NCBI GenBank assembly: GCA_009692065.1
Contig: SHZY01000060.1
Coordinates: forward strand, 1 to 32,377
From: Gemmataceae bacterium
GTDB taxonomy: Bacteria > Planctomycetota > Planctomycetia > Gemmatales > Gemmataceae
Direction: 5' to 3'
DNA length: 32,377 nucleotides
Under the pieces are notes generated by a model that did not search any database, had not been told where the DNA came from, and was given only the letters and a program-made list of their open reading frames with translations. Shown piece by piece: positions 9,142-16,719 of this stretch (its first letter is position 1; each line of letters starts with the position of its first letter). A program made the translations under genes and the position numbers.

Positions 9142-9188
9142 GCGACGCTGCAGAAGCGACGCGCGTCGGACGCTTCTTCGAAGCGTCG
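9142..9188. repeat. Imperfect palindrome, GACGCTTCGAAGAAGCG family
   Basis: The right arm (9169-9188) reads CGCTTCTTCGAAGCGTCGCT, identical to the right arm of the perfect element at 29733-29752. The left arm is degraded. It sits between the convergent pilin and DUF1501 genes. Confidence 0.7.
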
Positions 9189-9200
9189 CTAACCCAAAAA

Positions 9201-10592
9201 CTAGAACAAAGCCGTCACTACCCGCCCATCGCAAATGCGCTGCGGCCGACCTTCGCGATCATGCACCTCCGAATCGGGACGAATGCCCAGCGCGTGGTAC
9301 ATCGTCGCCAGGATATCCTCGGGGCTGACCGGGTTCTCGGTCGGGTAGGCGGCAATCCGATCGCTCTTGCCATACACCTGCCCGCCGCGCACGCCGCCGC
9401 CGGCGAGGACCGTGGTGGAACACGCGCCCCAGTGTTCACGGCCCTGTTGCGGGTTGATGCGCGGCGTGCGGCCAAACTCGCCCATCGCAACGACCAGCGT
9501 ATCGTCGAGGAGGCCACGCTGGTGCAGGTCTTCCAGCAACGCAGAGTACGCTTGATCAAGCGGCGGCAGGCAGTAGGGGGCGAGCAGCATGCTCCAGCCG
9601 GTTTGACCGTGCGGAATGCCGACGCCGCCGTGCGTGTCCCAGACGTTGGAGACGGTCCCTGACGGCGCGACGTACAACCAGATGACCGAGACGAGCCGAA
9701 CGTCCGCCTCGATCAGCCGACGCGCCAGAAGGAAGCTCTCGCCATATTCATTGCGGCCATAGCGATCGCGCTGCCAGCTGGGCTCCTGATCGACCCGGAA
9801 GGCGTGGCGAGCCTGCGACGAGGTGAGCATTCGGTAGGCCTGCTCGTGGAAGCCGGTCAGGCCTTCCGATGCTCGGCCATTCTGAAAGGTGCGCTCGGTG
9901 TCGTCGATCACGTTGAGCAAGCCGCGGCGCGCCTGGAGCCTGGTCGTCGAGAGATCGCTGGGCAATTCGACCGGTGTGGCATAGCGTTCGTTGGCGCTGG
10001 GCGCTTCGCGGATTTCCATCGGGTCGTGGCGCGGACCCAGCCAGCCCGAATAAGTCCCCGAATAGGTGACGCCGCCATGACCGATGGGCCGCGGGATCGT
10101 CACGGAGGCGGGCATCGGCCCCGGCGGTGTCAGGGCGGACACCATCGAGCCGATGTTCGGGAAGTCGCGCCGGTTCCGCTGATTGCGCGGCACCGCCAGC
10201 GTGTTGTTCACCTTGCCCGTCAGCGTGTAGTAGACGGACGGCTCATGGTTGTTGCTCGGATGCGTGACCGAACGGACCAGGGCCAACTTGTCGGCATGTT
10301 GCGCCAACCGCGGCAAATGTTCGCAGAGTTGAATGCCGTTGACGTTCGTTTGAATCGGTGCAAACGCGCTTTTGATGCCCGTGGGCGCGTCGGGCTTCAT
10401 GTCCCACATGTCCTGCTGAGGCGGCCCGCCCCAGAGGTACAAGAGGATGCACGATTTGGCGCGTCTCGATCCCGTTGGCGAGTCGGAGGCGTGAGTTCCC
10501 GGATGCGTCTGCGCTTGCAGCAAGCTCGGCAACGTCAGCCCACCAACGCCGACCTGCCCCATCCGTAGCATTGCATCACGACGGTTTAGCAT
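9201..10592 (-). CDS. DUF1501-family exported protein
   Basis: The 463-residue protein starts MLNRRDAMLRMGQVGVGGLT, a twin-arginine (Tat) type leader, then CILLYLWGGPPQQDMWDMKPDAPTG, here split as CILLYLWGGPP and QQDMWDMKPDAPTG, the DUF1501 opening. Other family motifs are VRSVTHPSNNHEPS, VVAMGEFGRTPRINPQQGREHW (given as VVAMGEFGRTPR and GREHWGAC) and PEDILATMYHALGI. DUF1501 proteins belong to the sulfatase/alkaline phosphatase-like fold and are greatly expanded in planctomycetes, usually beside DUF1549/DUF1553 cytochrome genes; that partner is absent here. Activity is unproven. The start is the ATG at 10592, backed by GGAGGG six bases upstream on the minus strand. The 45 extra codons upstream cross the large inverted repeat and are not counted. 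The stretch HASDSPTGSRR after the leader is unusual for the family. Confidence 0.92.
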   Translation of the reverse strand: MLNRRDAMLRMGQVGVGGLTLPSLLQAQTHPGTHASDSPTGSRRAKSCILLYLWGGPPQQDMWDMKPDAPTGIKSAFAPIQTNVNGIQLCEHLPRLAQHADKLALVRSVTHPSNNHEPSVYYTLTGKVNNTLAVPRNQRNRRDFPNIGSMVSALTPPGPMPASVTIPRPIGHGGVTYSGTYSGWLGPRHDPMEIREAPSANERYATPVELPSDLSTTRLQARRGLLNVIDDTERTFQNGRASEGLTGFHEQAYRMLTSSQARHAFRVDQEPSWQRDRYGRNEYGESFLLARRLIEADVRLVSVIWLYVAPSGTVSNVWDTHGGVGIPHGQTGWSMLLAPYCLPPLDQAYSALLEDLHQRGLLDDTLVVAMGEFGRTPRINPQQGREHWGACSTTVLAGGGVRGGQVYGKSDRIAAYPTENPVSPEDILATMYHALGIRPDSEVHDREGRPQRICDGRVVTALF

Positions 10593-10625
10593 GTGAGTCC
10601 CTCCGTTCTTGGCCCGAAGCGCAAG

Positions 10626-10864
10626 TTTTGAAGTTGCGATTTTCTTGCCCCGAAGGGGCCGAAACATATCAGCCCAGGGCAACGCCCTGGGTTTTGCAAT
10701 GGCTCGCACCTCAACGCCCTGAAAGGGCATGACAACGTATCGCGAACTCGCTCTGTTGTGCCCTTTCAGGGCGAAACCTTTCGTAGGCCCTGTTTCCCAG
10801 GGCGTTGCCCTGGGCTGATTTGTTGCCGCACCTTCGGTGCTCCGAAAAGCGCAACTTCAAAAAG
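10626..10864. repeat. Large composite inverted repeat, about 240 bases
   Basis: The outer arms TTTTGAAGTTGCG (near 10626-10638) and CGCAACTTCAAAA (near 10851-10863) are exact complements. Inside are nested blocks: CCCCGAAGGGGC-type hairpins, CAGCCCAGGGCAACGCCCTGG and its reverse CCAGGGCGTTGCCCTGGGCTG (each shown over 20 bases only at positions 10671-10691 and 10796-10816), and CGCCCTGAAAGGGC against GCCCTTTCAGGGCG. The unit fills the gap between the leftward DUF1501 gene and the glycosyltransferase gene upstream of it. It contains no gene. Confidence 0.85.
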
Positions 10865-10920
10865 CGCAAGCCAGGAATGGCCCGCCCTCGCTTGCGCTTA
10901 GGGCTAAGGTCCTCGCCGCG

Positions 10921-12246
10921 TCAAAGTGAGTTTATCACACCTGGCGACGACAGTACAGCTTGTTGATCCGCGGTGGCGGCGATTGTTTGGCGCACCAAGG
11001 CCAGTTTGTCCTCCCAGCGGAAATTTCGCGGCAACCTGTGTTTGCCATCCATCCCCAAGCGGACGCGGAGATCCACATCCTCCTGCAGGTGCTGCAGGGC
11101 CGCACTCAGGGCCGCGATGTCGCCGCACGGCACGAGCAGCCCGTCAATGTCATGCCGGATCACATCGGCGACGCCGCCGGCGCGATAGGCGATGTTCGGC
11201 ACGCCGTTGGCCCAGGCTTCCAGCAAGACGAGGCCGAACGAGTCGGAACGGCTGGGCAACGAGAAGGCGTCGATGGCGGCGTAGAAGTCGCGTTTTTCGG
11301 CATCGCTGATCGGGCCGAGGCGACGAACGAAAGTGGGCGGAAATCGCTGTTCGAATGCTTGCCAGAATCGCGTGAAGTTCGGCATCTCCGGGCCGGCGAG
11401 AAGTAAGTAGATCGGACGATTTTGGCGCCAGAGTGGCTCAATCGCCTGGATCAAATCGTTGGTGCCCTTCTCCCAGCTGTTGTTGGCGAGATGGCCGACG
11501 ACGAACGCATCGTCGGGCAGGTTCCAGCGTCGCCGCGCCTCGGCGCGATTGCCCCCCGTGCATTCGCGTGGCTCAACGCCGAGGCCCTGCAAGATCACTT
11601 TGTCCGGCGACAGACCCAGGGCGAGTGCCATGGCGCGCTCGCTCGGCGTTTGCACAAAAATCGCGTCCGCTTCTTTCAGGAGCCAAAGCAAGGCGGGCGA
11701 GGTGTAGCTGCGCCGCGTGCGATCGTGCGGGTCGTCAGGGTTGCCGAGGTGCAGGAACGGCGTGACGTAGAATGGGATGTTGAGGCGTCGCGCCAAGCGC
11801 CAGCCGCAGGCGATCGGGAAGGCGTAGGGAAATGCGGAGACGTGGACGGCGTCAAACCCACCCTCACCCACGACCGCTCTCCCAGTGGGAGAGGGGAGAA
11901 AATCGGCGCCCGCGTCGCGCCACATCGCCAAGGAGATCGGGTTGCACGGCATCGTCAAGCATTGCCAGAGTCGATGCGGGTAGAGCGACAACGCTTTGAG
12001 CAGCCAGCGCCGGCCGGGCATGCGCCAGAGTGGATAACGCCGGATCGCGATACCCGCGTCGGTCTCGACCCCGGCGGGCATGCAGGATCCCGAGGGCGAC
12101 CAGAAAGCGTCCAGGCTCAGCGCGTTCGAAGTGAAGACGGTGACGGCATCGCCGTGCCCGGCGCAGTAACGACTCAGGCGAGCGAAGTACGCTTCGGAGC
12201 CGCCCAAGGCGGGTGGATAACGTTGAATGAAATGGGCCAAACGCAT
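10921..12246 (-). CDS. Family 4 glycosyltransferase with an in-frame repeat insertion
   Basis: This 441-residue GT-B enzyme has an N-terminal acceptor domain opening MRLAHFIQRYPPALGGSEAY, with the GG loop usual for GT4, and a C-terminal donor domain from VVGHLANNSWEKGTNDLI. The donor-site signature is SDSFGLVLLEAWANG; the EX7E motif appears here as D/S before the final Glu. It probably transfers a sugar from a nucleotide donor to a cell-surface glycan or lipid. Residues 117-130 (LPSPTGRAVVGEGG) translate a repeat hairpin and interrupt an otherwise continuous ADF-DAVHVSAFPY stretch. The ATG at 12246 is the first in a good frame. The C-terminus after LVRQTIAA is variable. Confidence 0.9.
   Translation of the reverse strand: MRLAHFIQRYPPALGGSEAYFARLSRYCAGHGDAVTVFTSNALSLDAFWSPSGSCMPAGVETDAGIAIRRYPLWRMPGRRWLLKALSLYPHRLWQCLTMPCNPISLAMWRDAGADFLPSPTGRAVVGEGGFDAVHVSAFPYAFPIACGWRLARRLNIPFYVTPFLHLGNPDDPHDRTRRSYTSPALLWLLKEADAIFVQTPSERAMALALGLSPDKVILQGLGVEPRECTGGNRAEARRRWNLPDDAFVVGHLANNSWEKGTNDLIQAIEPLWRQNRPIYLLLAGPEMPNFTRFWQAFEQRFPPTFVRRLGPISDAEKRDFYAAIDAFSLPSRSDSFGLVLLEAWANGVPNIAYRAGGVADVIRHDIDGLLVPCGDIAALSAALQHLQEDVDLRVRLGMDGKHRLPRNFRWEDKLALVRQTIAATADQQAVLSSPGVINSL
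11857..11898. repeat. Repeat hairpin inserted in frame in the glycosyltransferase
   Basis: Arms CTCTCCCA (11877-11884) and TGGGAGAG (11886-11893), flanked by CACCCTCACCC, match a hairpin type I know from intergenic DNA of many high-GC bacteria. It encodes about 14 extra residues, SPTGRAVVGEGG in the middle, and keeps the frame. Confidence 0.7.
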
Positions 12247-12454
12247 CAGATCGTCCTTGAGCGTATTCCCGGCTCGCCATAACCGGTAAACTCGGTGCGT
12301 TCGTCAAGATAACCCATTTCCGCGTCTTTTACCAGACGATCGCCTCTCGACGGCATAAGAATTCTGTGATTTAATGAGGTACGATTCGCGATTCTGGCAG
12401 ATCGGCCCACGGTCTGAACGCTTGACGCGAACGCTCAACAAAGACCGGGTTTTC
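12247..12454. other. Divergent intergenic region
   Basis: This 208-base gap should carry the promoters of the leftward glycosyltransferase and the rightward FHA gene. The stretch around 12340-12380 is relatively AT-rich. The FHA frame is open from an ATG at 12374, so part of it could be coding. I saw no repeat or clear promoter boxes. Confidence 0.4.
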
Positions 12455-12925
12455 ATGCGTGCCCAACTGGTGCCTCTGGACGGCGGCTCCCCGGTGGAAG
12501 TCGCCAAAGAAATGACGGTCATCGGCCGGCAGGAAGAGTGCGACCTTCGGCTCGACCACAAGAGCGTCTCGAAGATGCACTGCGTCCTGGTCAAGACCGA
12601 CGGCTTACTGCTCTTGCGCGACCTGGGCAGCACCAATGGCCCCCGCGTCAACGGTACGCGTATTCGTCGGGCGGCACTTCTGCCCAACGACAAGCTCAGC
12701 GTGGCGAATTTTCATTTCACCGTCCTCTTTGGCGCCGCGCTCCTGGCAGCCGTCCAGCCTGAGGACCAGACGCAGCAAATCGACCCCAAGGAGCTGCAAA
12801 AGCTCACCGCCAAGCCCGCCAAGGCGGTACCGCTGCCCGACAGCGCGGTCGATCAGCCGATCATCGGCGTGCATCAAAATGCGTTGCCCGACTTGTACCC
12901 GGACGATGACAAGAAGAAACCTTGA
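12455..12925 (+). CDS. FHA domain protein
   Basis: A forkhead-associated domain fills the first 100 or so of 156 residues. The phosphothreonine-binding signature is present: GR at 24-25 (VIGRQEECDLRL), Ser39 and His42 in SVSKMHC, and the STNG turn, GSTNGPRVNG (58-67). It should read phosphothreonine sites made by Hanks-type kinases such as the one at 1918-3321. The C-terminal 60 residues are low-complexity, acidic at the end (YPDDDKKKP), and probably disordered. No membrane segment is seen. The start is uncertain: the ATG at 12374 would add 27 residues (MRYDSRFWQIG...) that do not resemble an FHA N-terminus, and neither ATG has a strong ribosome site. I prefer 12455 because the first beta strand begins there. 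Confidence 0.85.
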   Translation: MRAQLVPLDGGSPVEVAKEMTVIGRQEECDLRLDHKSVSKMHCVLVKTDGLLLLRDLGSTNGPRVNGTRIRRAALLPNDKLSVANFHFTVLFGAALLAAVQPEDQTQQIDPKELQKLTAKPAKAVPLPDSAVDQPIIGVHQNALPDLYPDDDKKKP

Positions 12926-12937
12926 GGCGCCTCTGAC

Positions 12938-12966
12938 CCCCAGGAATCGCTGCGCTCATCCTGGGG
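12938..12966. repeat. Hairpin between convergent FHA and EamA genes, supplies the EamA stop
   Basis: Arms CCCCAGGA (12938-12945) and TCCTGGGG (12959-12966). The TGA of the leftward EamA gene (12956-12958) sits in the loop/arm edge, so the final residues DQAPG are encoded by the element. It could also act as a bidirectional terminator, though no T run follows. Confidence 0.65.
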
Positions 12967-13873
12967 CTTGGTCGGTTGCGGACTGCGGTTTGCCGGGCCA
13001 GTAGCGGTACGCCAGCGCGATCAGGATGACAGCCCCGCCGACGTAAGTCAAGGAGTGAGGTAGTTCGCGCGCGACCAGGTAGGTCCACAGCGGATTGAGG
13101 ATCGGCTCCAGGAGCGTGAGGGTGCCGGTCTCCTGGGCGCTGACGGAGCGCAAGCCGCGCGCCATCAGGAAGTAGGGCAAACCCATCTGGATCGCGCCGA
13201 AGAGAAACAGTACGACGAACTGCGTCCACGTCGGCGGATGCAACATCAATACGAACGGAATCAGCGCTGCCGCGGCGAGCAGGTGATTCCACACGGTGAG
13301 CCAGCCGGACGGCAAGTCGCGCAGCCAGCGCAGGCACAGGACGACGCCGGCGTAGGTGAAACCGCTCAAGAGGCCGATGCCGATGACGAAGAGCTCCCCC
13401 GCATCCCACCCGCCGCCGATAATGATCGCAACGCCGGCCAGACCGAGAAACAGGCTGATCGTGCCGCGGCGATCGGACGGCTCGCCGAGCCAACAGATCG
13501 ACACAAGGTAGAGCCAAAGCGGCGCCGAGTATTGCAACAGAATCGCATTGGCCGCGGTCCCCAACGCGTGTGCCGAGATGAAGGTCGCATTCATCACGGC
13601 GAAGACCAGCGCCATGACGATCATCAGCGGCCGAAAACGAAGCTCGCCGAATCGGATCGTCGGCACCAGCACCAGCCCCGCAAAAATCGCGCGATAAAAC
13701 GCGATCTGCACCGGCACGTTTTTGCCGCCGAGGACGAGCGGTTCCAGGAACGGCGCGTGGACGCCGAGGAACGTCTCGGTCGTGAGCGCCTTCGTGAAGG
13801 CGCCGGACAGACTCCAGAGGATCGCGGCCGCCAGGATGCAGACGCGACCGTGGGTGGCAGTGGTTGCGGACAT
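12956..13873 (-). CDS. EamA (DMT) family membrane transporter
   Basis: The 305-residue protein has about ten hydrophobic segments arranged as two EamA repeats, typical for the drug/metabolite transporter superfamily. The first half contains ILAAAILWSLSGAFTKAL and the second begins near GELFVIGIGLLSGFTYAGVV. Family features are the helix pair ANAILLQYSAPLW and, in the second repeat, TLTLLEPILNPLW, which mirror each other. It probably exports or takes up a small metabolite, but the substrate is unknown. I chose the ATG at 13873 because MSATTATHGRV leads directly into the first helix; the open frame upstream runs through a palindrome (13897-13955) and is probably not translated. Confidence 0.9.
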   Translation of the reverse strand: MSATTATHGRVCILAAAILWSLSGAFTKALTTETFLGVHAPFLEPLVLGGKNVPVQIAFYRAIFAGLVLVPTIRFGELRFRPLMIVMALVFAVMNATFISAHALGTAANAILLQYSAPLWLYLVSICWLGEPSDRRGTISLFLGLAGVAIIIGGGWDAGELFVIGIGLLSGFTYAGVVLCLRWLRDLPSGWLTVWNHLLAAAALIPFVLMLHPPTWTQFVVLFLFGAIQMGLPYFLMARGLRSVSAQETGTLTLLEPILNPLWTYLVARELPHSLTYVGGAVILIALAYRYWPGKPQSATDQAPG

Positions 13874-13896
13874 TGTGGTACCAAAGGGAAATTTGC

Positions 13897-13955
13897 AAGC
13901 CCAGGGATGAGGTACTCCGAAGCCCTGGAATTCGGAGTACCTCATTCCAGGGCTT
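13897..13955. repeat. Palindromic repeat with 25-base arms
   Basis: Arms at 13897-13921 and 13931-13955 pair except at two positions, around the core GAGGTACTCCGAA and TTCGGAGTACCTC, with a 9-base loop. It lies in the divergent gap upstream of the EamA gene, 24 bases from its start codon. This sequence family is unlike the TTAGC families elsewhere in the window. Confidence 0.85.
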
Positions 13956-14075
13956 GGACGGTCGTCACACCCTATTGTAAATACCCCGCCGCCAATTTGC
14001 ATTGTTCGCCTCTTCGGCCTTGTGCTACAATTCATTGGTGCCCGCGCTTGCTCTCCGGTCCTACTGGAGCTCTTG

Positions 14076-15953
14076 ATGAAACCTGCCCTCGGCTTGACCG
14101 CTCTCGCCCTTCTTGCCATTCCTTTTCTCTACGCTCAGCAGCCCGCTCCGCCGGCGCCGGTGTTGCCGAAGGCCGAGTCGTACTGGAATGTCGATGACGT
14201 CAAGGCAGGCATGAAAGGCCAGGGCAAGAGCGTTGTCAAAGGGGTGAAGATCGAATCGTTTGACGCAGAGGTGCTCGGCGTATTGAAGAACACGAGTCCC
14301 GGGCGTGATTTGATCCTGTGTCGGCTGTCGGGGATGAATCTTGAGAAGACCGGCGTCATCCAGGGCATGTCGGGCAGTCCGATTTACGTGCAAGGCAAGC
14401 TGCTTGGCGCGGTGGCGTACGCGTGGGCCTTCGGCAAAGAGCCGATCGCGGGCGTGACGCCTTTCAGCCAAATGGTGGAATTTGCTGCCGCTCATGAGCG
14501 CCGCGAGGTTGCCGAGGGGAAGAACAAACCGGCCCGCATCGGCCTGGCGGCGCCGATACTGCTCGACGGACGCGAATACAAAAACGTCACGGTGGCGCAA
14601 GATTTTCAGGACCCGCAGCCGACGGCCGCCGATGGCGTTTGGCTCATTCCGCTCAAGACGCCGGTGATGACCACCGGCATGTCGGCGCGCAGTCTCGCGG
14701 TCTTGCGCGAACACTTTCGCGACGGCGGCCTCGTGCCGATGCAGGGCGGCGGCGCGGCGGGCAACATCCCCGCGGAGGAACGCAACATCGCGCTTGCCCC
14801 GGGCAGCGCCCTCTCGATTGCCATGATCACGGGCGACTTCGACATGTCAGGCATCGGTACGTGCACGCACATCGAAGGCAAGCGCGTCTACGGCTTCGGA
14901 CACCCGATGATGGGCGTCGGTTCCTGCGACTTGCCGATGATGACCGGCTACACGCACACGATCATGTCACGGCTCACGCTGAGCTTCAAGATGGGCTCAC
15001 CGATGCGAACCGTTGGCGTCATCAACGCCGACACCAGCACGTGCGTCGCCGGCTGGCTCGATCGCCAGCCCGACATGCTGCCGCTCACCTCCACCCTTTT
15101 GCGGGAGCCCGAAGGCAAGGCGCAGACCTACCACGTCAAGATCGCACGATTGCGCAGCATGCTCGGTCCGCTCGTTCATGCGGCCCTCACGAACTCCGTC
15201 GATATGGAAGGCAACTTCCCCGAAGAGATGTCGGCGCGCGTCAAGGCACGCATCGAGATCGAGGGGCACGAGCCGCTGATTCTTGACGACTGGTTCGCGG
15301 GCAATGCCCTGGTCGGCGATCGCGCTCCGCAGATGCTCTACGCTCCGCTTGGCCTGTTGGTCCAGCAGCTTTACAACAATCCATTCGAGAATCTGCGGTT
15401 CAAGTCGATTGAATGCGCGACCGAGATTCAGCCCGGCCGGCGCGTTGCCGACATCGAGAGCTGCGAGCTGGAAAGCGACACCCTCGTGCCTGGTGATACG
15501 GTGAAGGCTTGGGTCACCCTGCGGCCCTTCAAGGGCGCCAAGCAGCGCATCGCCCTGGAGTTGAAACTGCCGGTTGATCTGCCGGACGGCGTCTACACGG
15601 TGCTCATCGGCGACGACCTCAACAACGCCCGCATGGAGCTGCGCGACAATCCGCACCTGGCGATGCCGCAGAATATCGCGCATCAGTTCGAGATGCTGCG
15701 TCTTCAGCTGGACGCCAAACGGACGACCCTGGTGATGCGCGTTCCCTTGAGCGGCGGCTCGGGCGTAGCGGTGAATGGCAAGACGCTACCAAACCTGCCG
15801 CCGAGCATGGTGCAGATCCTGTCGTCGAGCAAGCGAACCAACACGCAGACCATTCAGAGCGCGCTGGTCGCACGCACCTCCACAAACTGGGTGATCCAGG
15901 GGGCGGATACGTTGCGATTTCAGGTCGCCAAGAACAAACGCGTTTCCAACTGA
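14076..15953 (+). CDS. Exported SpoIVB-type (S55) peptidase domain protein
   Basis: A signal peptide (MKPALGLTALALLAIPFLYA) is followed by KAGMKGQGKSVVKGVKIESF, the lead-in of S55 peptidases, and by the catalytic-serine motif GMSGSPIY (97-104). A second conserved part, VYGFGHPMMGVGSCDLPMM, contains a possible catalytic His. S55 members include SpoIVB, which signals in B. subtilis sporulation; planctomycete relatives of this 600-residue type have no known substrate. After about residue 430 comes a beta-rich region (ADIESCELESDTLVPGDTVK) that may be an extra binding domain. The full length is 625 residues. The start is the ATG at 14076, with GGAG six bases upstream. The expected site of action is the periplasm or cell surface. 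Confidence 0.85.
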   Translation: MKPALGLTALALLAIPFLYAQQPAPPAPVLPKAESYWNVDDVKAGMKGQGKSVVKGVKIESFDAEVLGVLKNTSPGRDLILCRLSGMNLEKTGVIQGMSGSPIYVQGKLLGAVAYAWAFGKEPIAGVTPFSQMVEFAAAHERREVAEGKNKPARIGLAAPILLDGREYKNVTVAQDFQDPQPTAADGVWLIPLKTPVMTTGMSARSLAVLREHFRDGGLVPMQGGGAAGNIPAEERNIALAPGSALSIAMITGDFDMSGIGTCTHIEGKRVYGFGHPMMGVGSCDLPMMTGYTHTIMSRLTLSFKMGSPMRTVGVINADTSTCVAGWLDRQPDMLPLTSTLLREPEGKAQTYHVKIARLRSMLGPLVHAALTNSVDMEGNFPEEMSARVKARIEIEGHEPLILDDWFAGNALVGDRAPQMLYAPLGLLVQQLYNNPFENLRFKSIECATEIQPGRRVADIESCELESDTLVPGDTVKAWVTLRPFKGAKQRIALELKLPVDLPDGVYTVLIGDDLNNARMELRDNPHLAMPQNIAHQFEMLRLQLDAKRTTLVMRVPLSGGSGVAVNGKTLPNLPPSMVQILSSSKRTNTQTIQSALVARTSTNWVIQGADTLRFQVAKNKRVSN

Positions 15954-15955
15954 GC

Positions 15956-16002
15956 CGCTTGCGGCGTAGCGTTCGGGCCCTGCGAGTGCTACGCCGCAAG
16001 CG
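15956..16002. repeat. Palindromic repeat, CCGCTTGCGGC family
   Basis: Perfect 15-base arms CGCTTGCGGCGTAGC (15956-15970) and its complement (15988-16002) start two bases after the S55 peptidase stop. It fills most of the 76-base gap to pgsA. Confidence 0.85.
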
Positions 16003-16029
16003 ACGAATCCGGTTCATATAACAAACGAT

Positions 16030-16626
16030 ATGACCGCGACTGCCACCCCGCCCAGGGAACCTCCTGTCTTCAATATCCCCAACCAGCTCACCGCCGGCCG
16101 GCTGGTGCTCGGCATCATCTTGTTCGTGCTCATCGAGCACCACGAATGGCTCTGGTGCATCGCCATTTTCGCGCTCGCCTCGTTCACCGATTGGCTCGAC
16201 GGCTACGTCGCGAGGCTCCAATGCATCACCAGCACGCTTGGTCGCAATCTCGATCCTCTCGTCGATAAAGTCGTCATCTGCGGGGCGTATATCTTCCTCT
16301 TGCAGCAGCGGGATTCGGCGGGCCTACCTAACTCGGGCCTGACGCCGTGGATGGTCGTGATCGTCGTCTCGCGTGAGCTTATCATCACCGGCCTGCGTTC
16401 GTTCCTGGAGAACCTGGGGGCCAATTTCGGGGCCGAATGGCTGGGCAAGATCAAGATGGTTTTGCAGTGCGCTGCTCTGTTCGCGATTTTTCTGGCGTTC
16501 TACGAGGAGAGCACGTTTTTCAATCGGGCACGCAACATCCTTGTCTGGTCGATGCTGATCGCAACGGCGCTAAGCGGACTGCAGTATTTGTGGAAGGCGT
16601 TTGCGCTGTTGCGCAAGGATTCTTAG
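16030..16626 (+). CDS. pgsA: CDP-diacylglycerol-glycerol-3-phosphate 3-phosphatidyltransferase
   Basis: A 198-residue CDP-alcohol phosphatidyltransferase of the inner membrane. It makes phosphatidylglycerol phosphate from CDP-diacylglycerol and glycerol 3-phosphate. The family signature D-G-x2-A-R-x8-G-x3-D-x3-D is complete: Asp57, Gly58, Ala61, Arg62, Gly71, Asp75 and Asp79. IPNQLTAGRLVLG near the N-terminus and VVSRELIITGLRSFLE later are also typical of PgsA rather than of phosphatidylserine or cholinephosphotransferases. About six hydrophobic segments are visible. Length fits the family. The ATG at 16030 has no clear ribosome site. The TAG is the left edge of the next repeat. The palindromes on both sides make co-transcription with neighbours uncertain. 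Confidence 0.9.
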   Translation: MTATATPPREPPVFNIPNQLTAGRLVLGIILFVLIEHHEWLWCIAIFALASFTDWLDGYVARLQCITSTLGRNLDPLVDKVVICGAYIFLLQQRDSAGLPNSGLTPWMVVIVVSRELIITGLRSFLENLGANFGAEWLGKIKMVLQCAALFAIFLAFYEESTFFNRARNILVWSMLIATALSGLQYLWKAFALLRKDS

Positions 16627-16703
16627 CCGCTTGCGGCTTAGCGCTCGCGAGCTGAGATCAGAAACTACCGACGGTATTCCGCGAGCGCTAAGCCGCAAGC
16701 GGC
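16626..16703. repeat. Palindromic repeat, CCGCTTGCGGCTTAGCGCTCGC family
   Basis: Perfect 23-base arms (16626-16648 and 16681-16703) enclose a 32-base loop. The TTAGC just at the left edge contains the pgsA stop codon (16624-16626). The right end lies 16 bases before the next start codon. Confidence 0.92.
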
Positions 16704-16719
16704 AAAGGGGGTCGTCTCC

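Noticed and set aside
10455-10500. Possible fifth in-frame insertion, in the DUF1501 gene (HASDSPTGSRR)
   Set aside because: The DNA resembles planctomycete repeat sequence in composition, but I found no clear paired arms and no second copy in the window.
16626-16703. Palindromes as ordinary transcription terminators
   Set aside because: No T run follows the stems and several copies lie in divergent gaps or upstream of start codons, so terminator function is not general.
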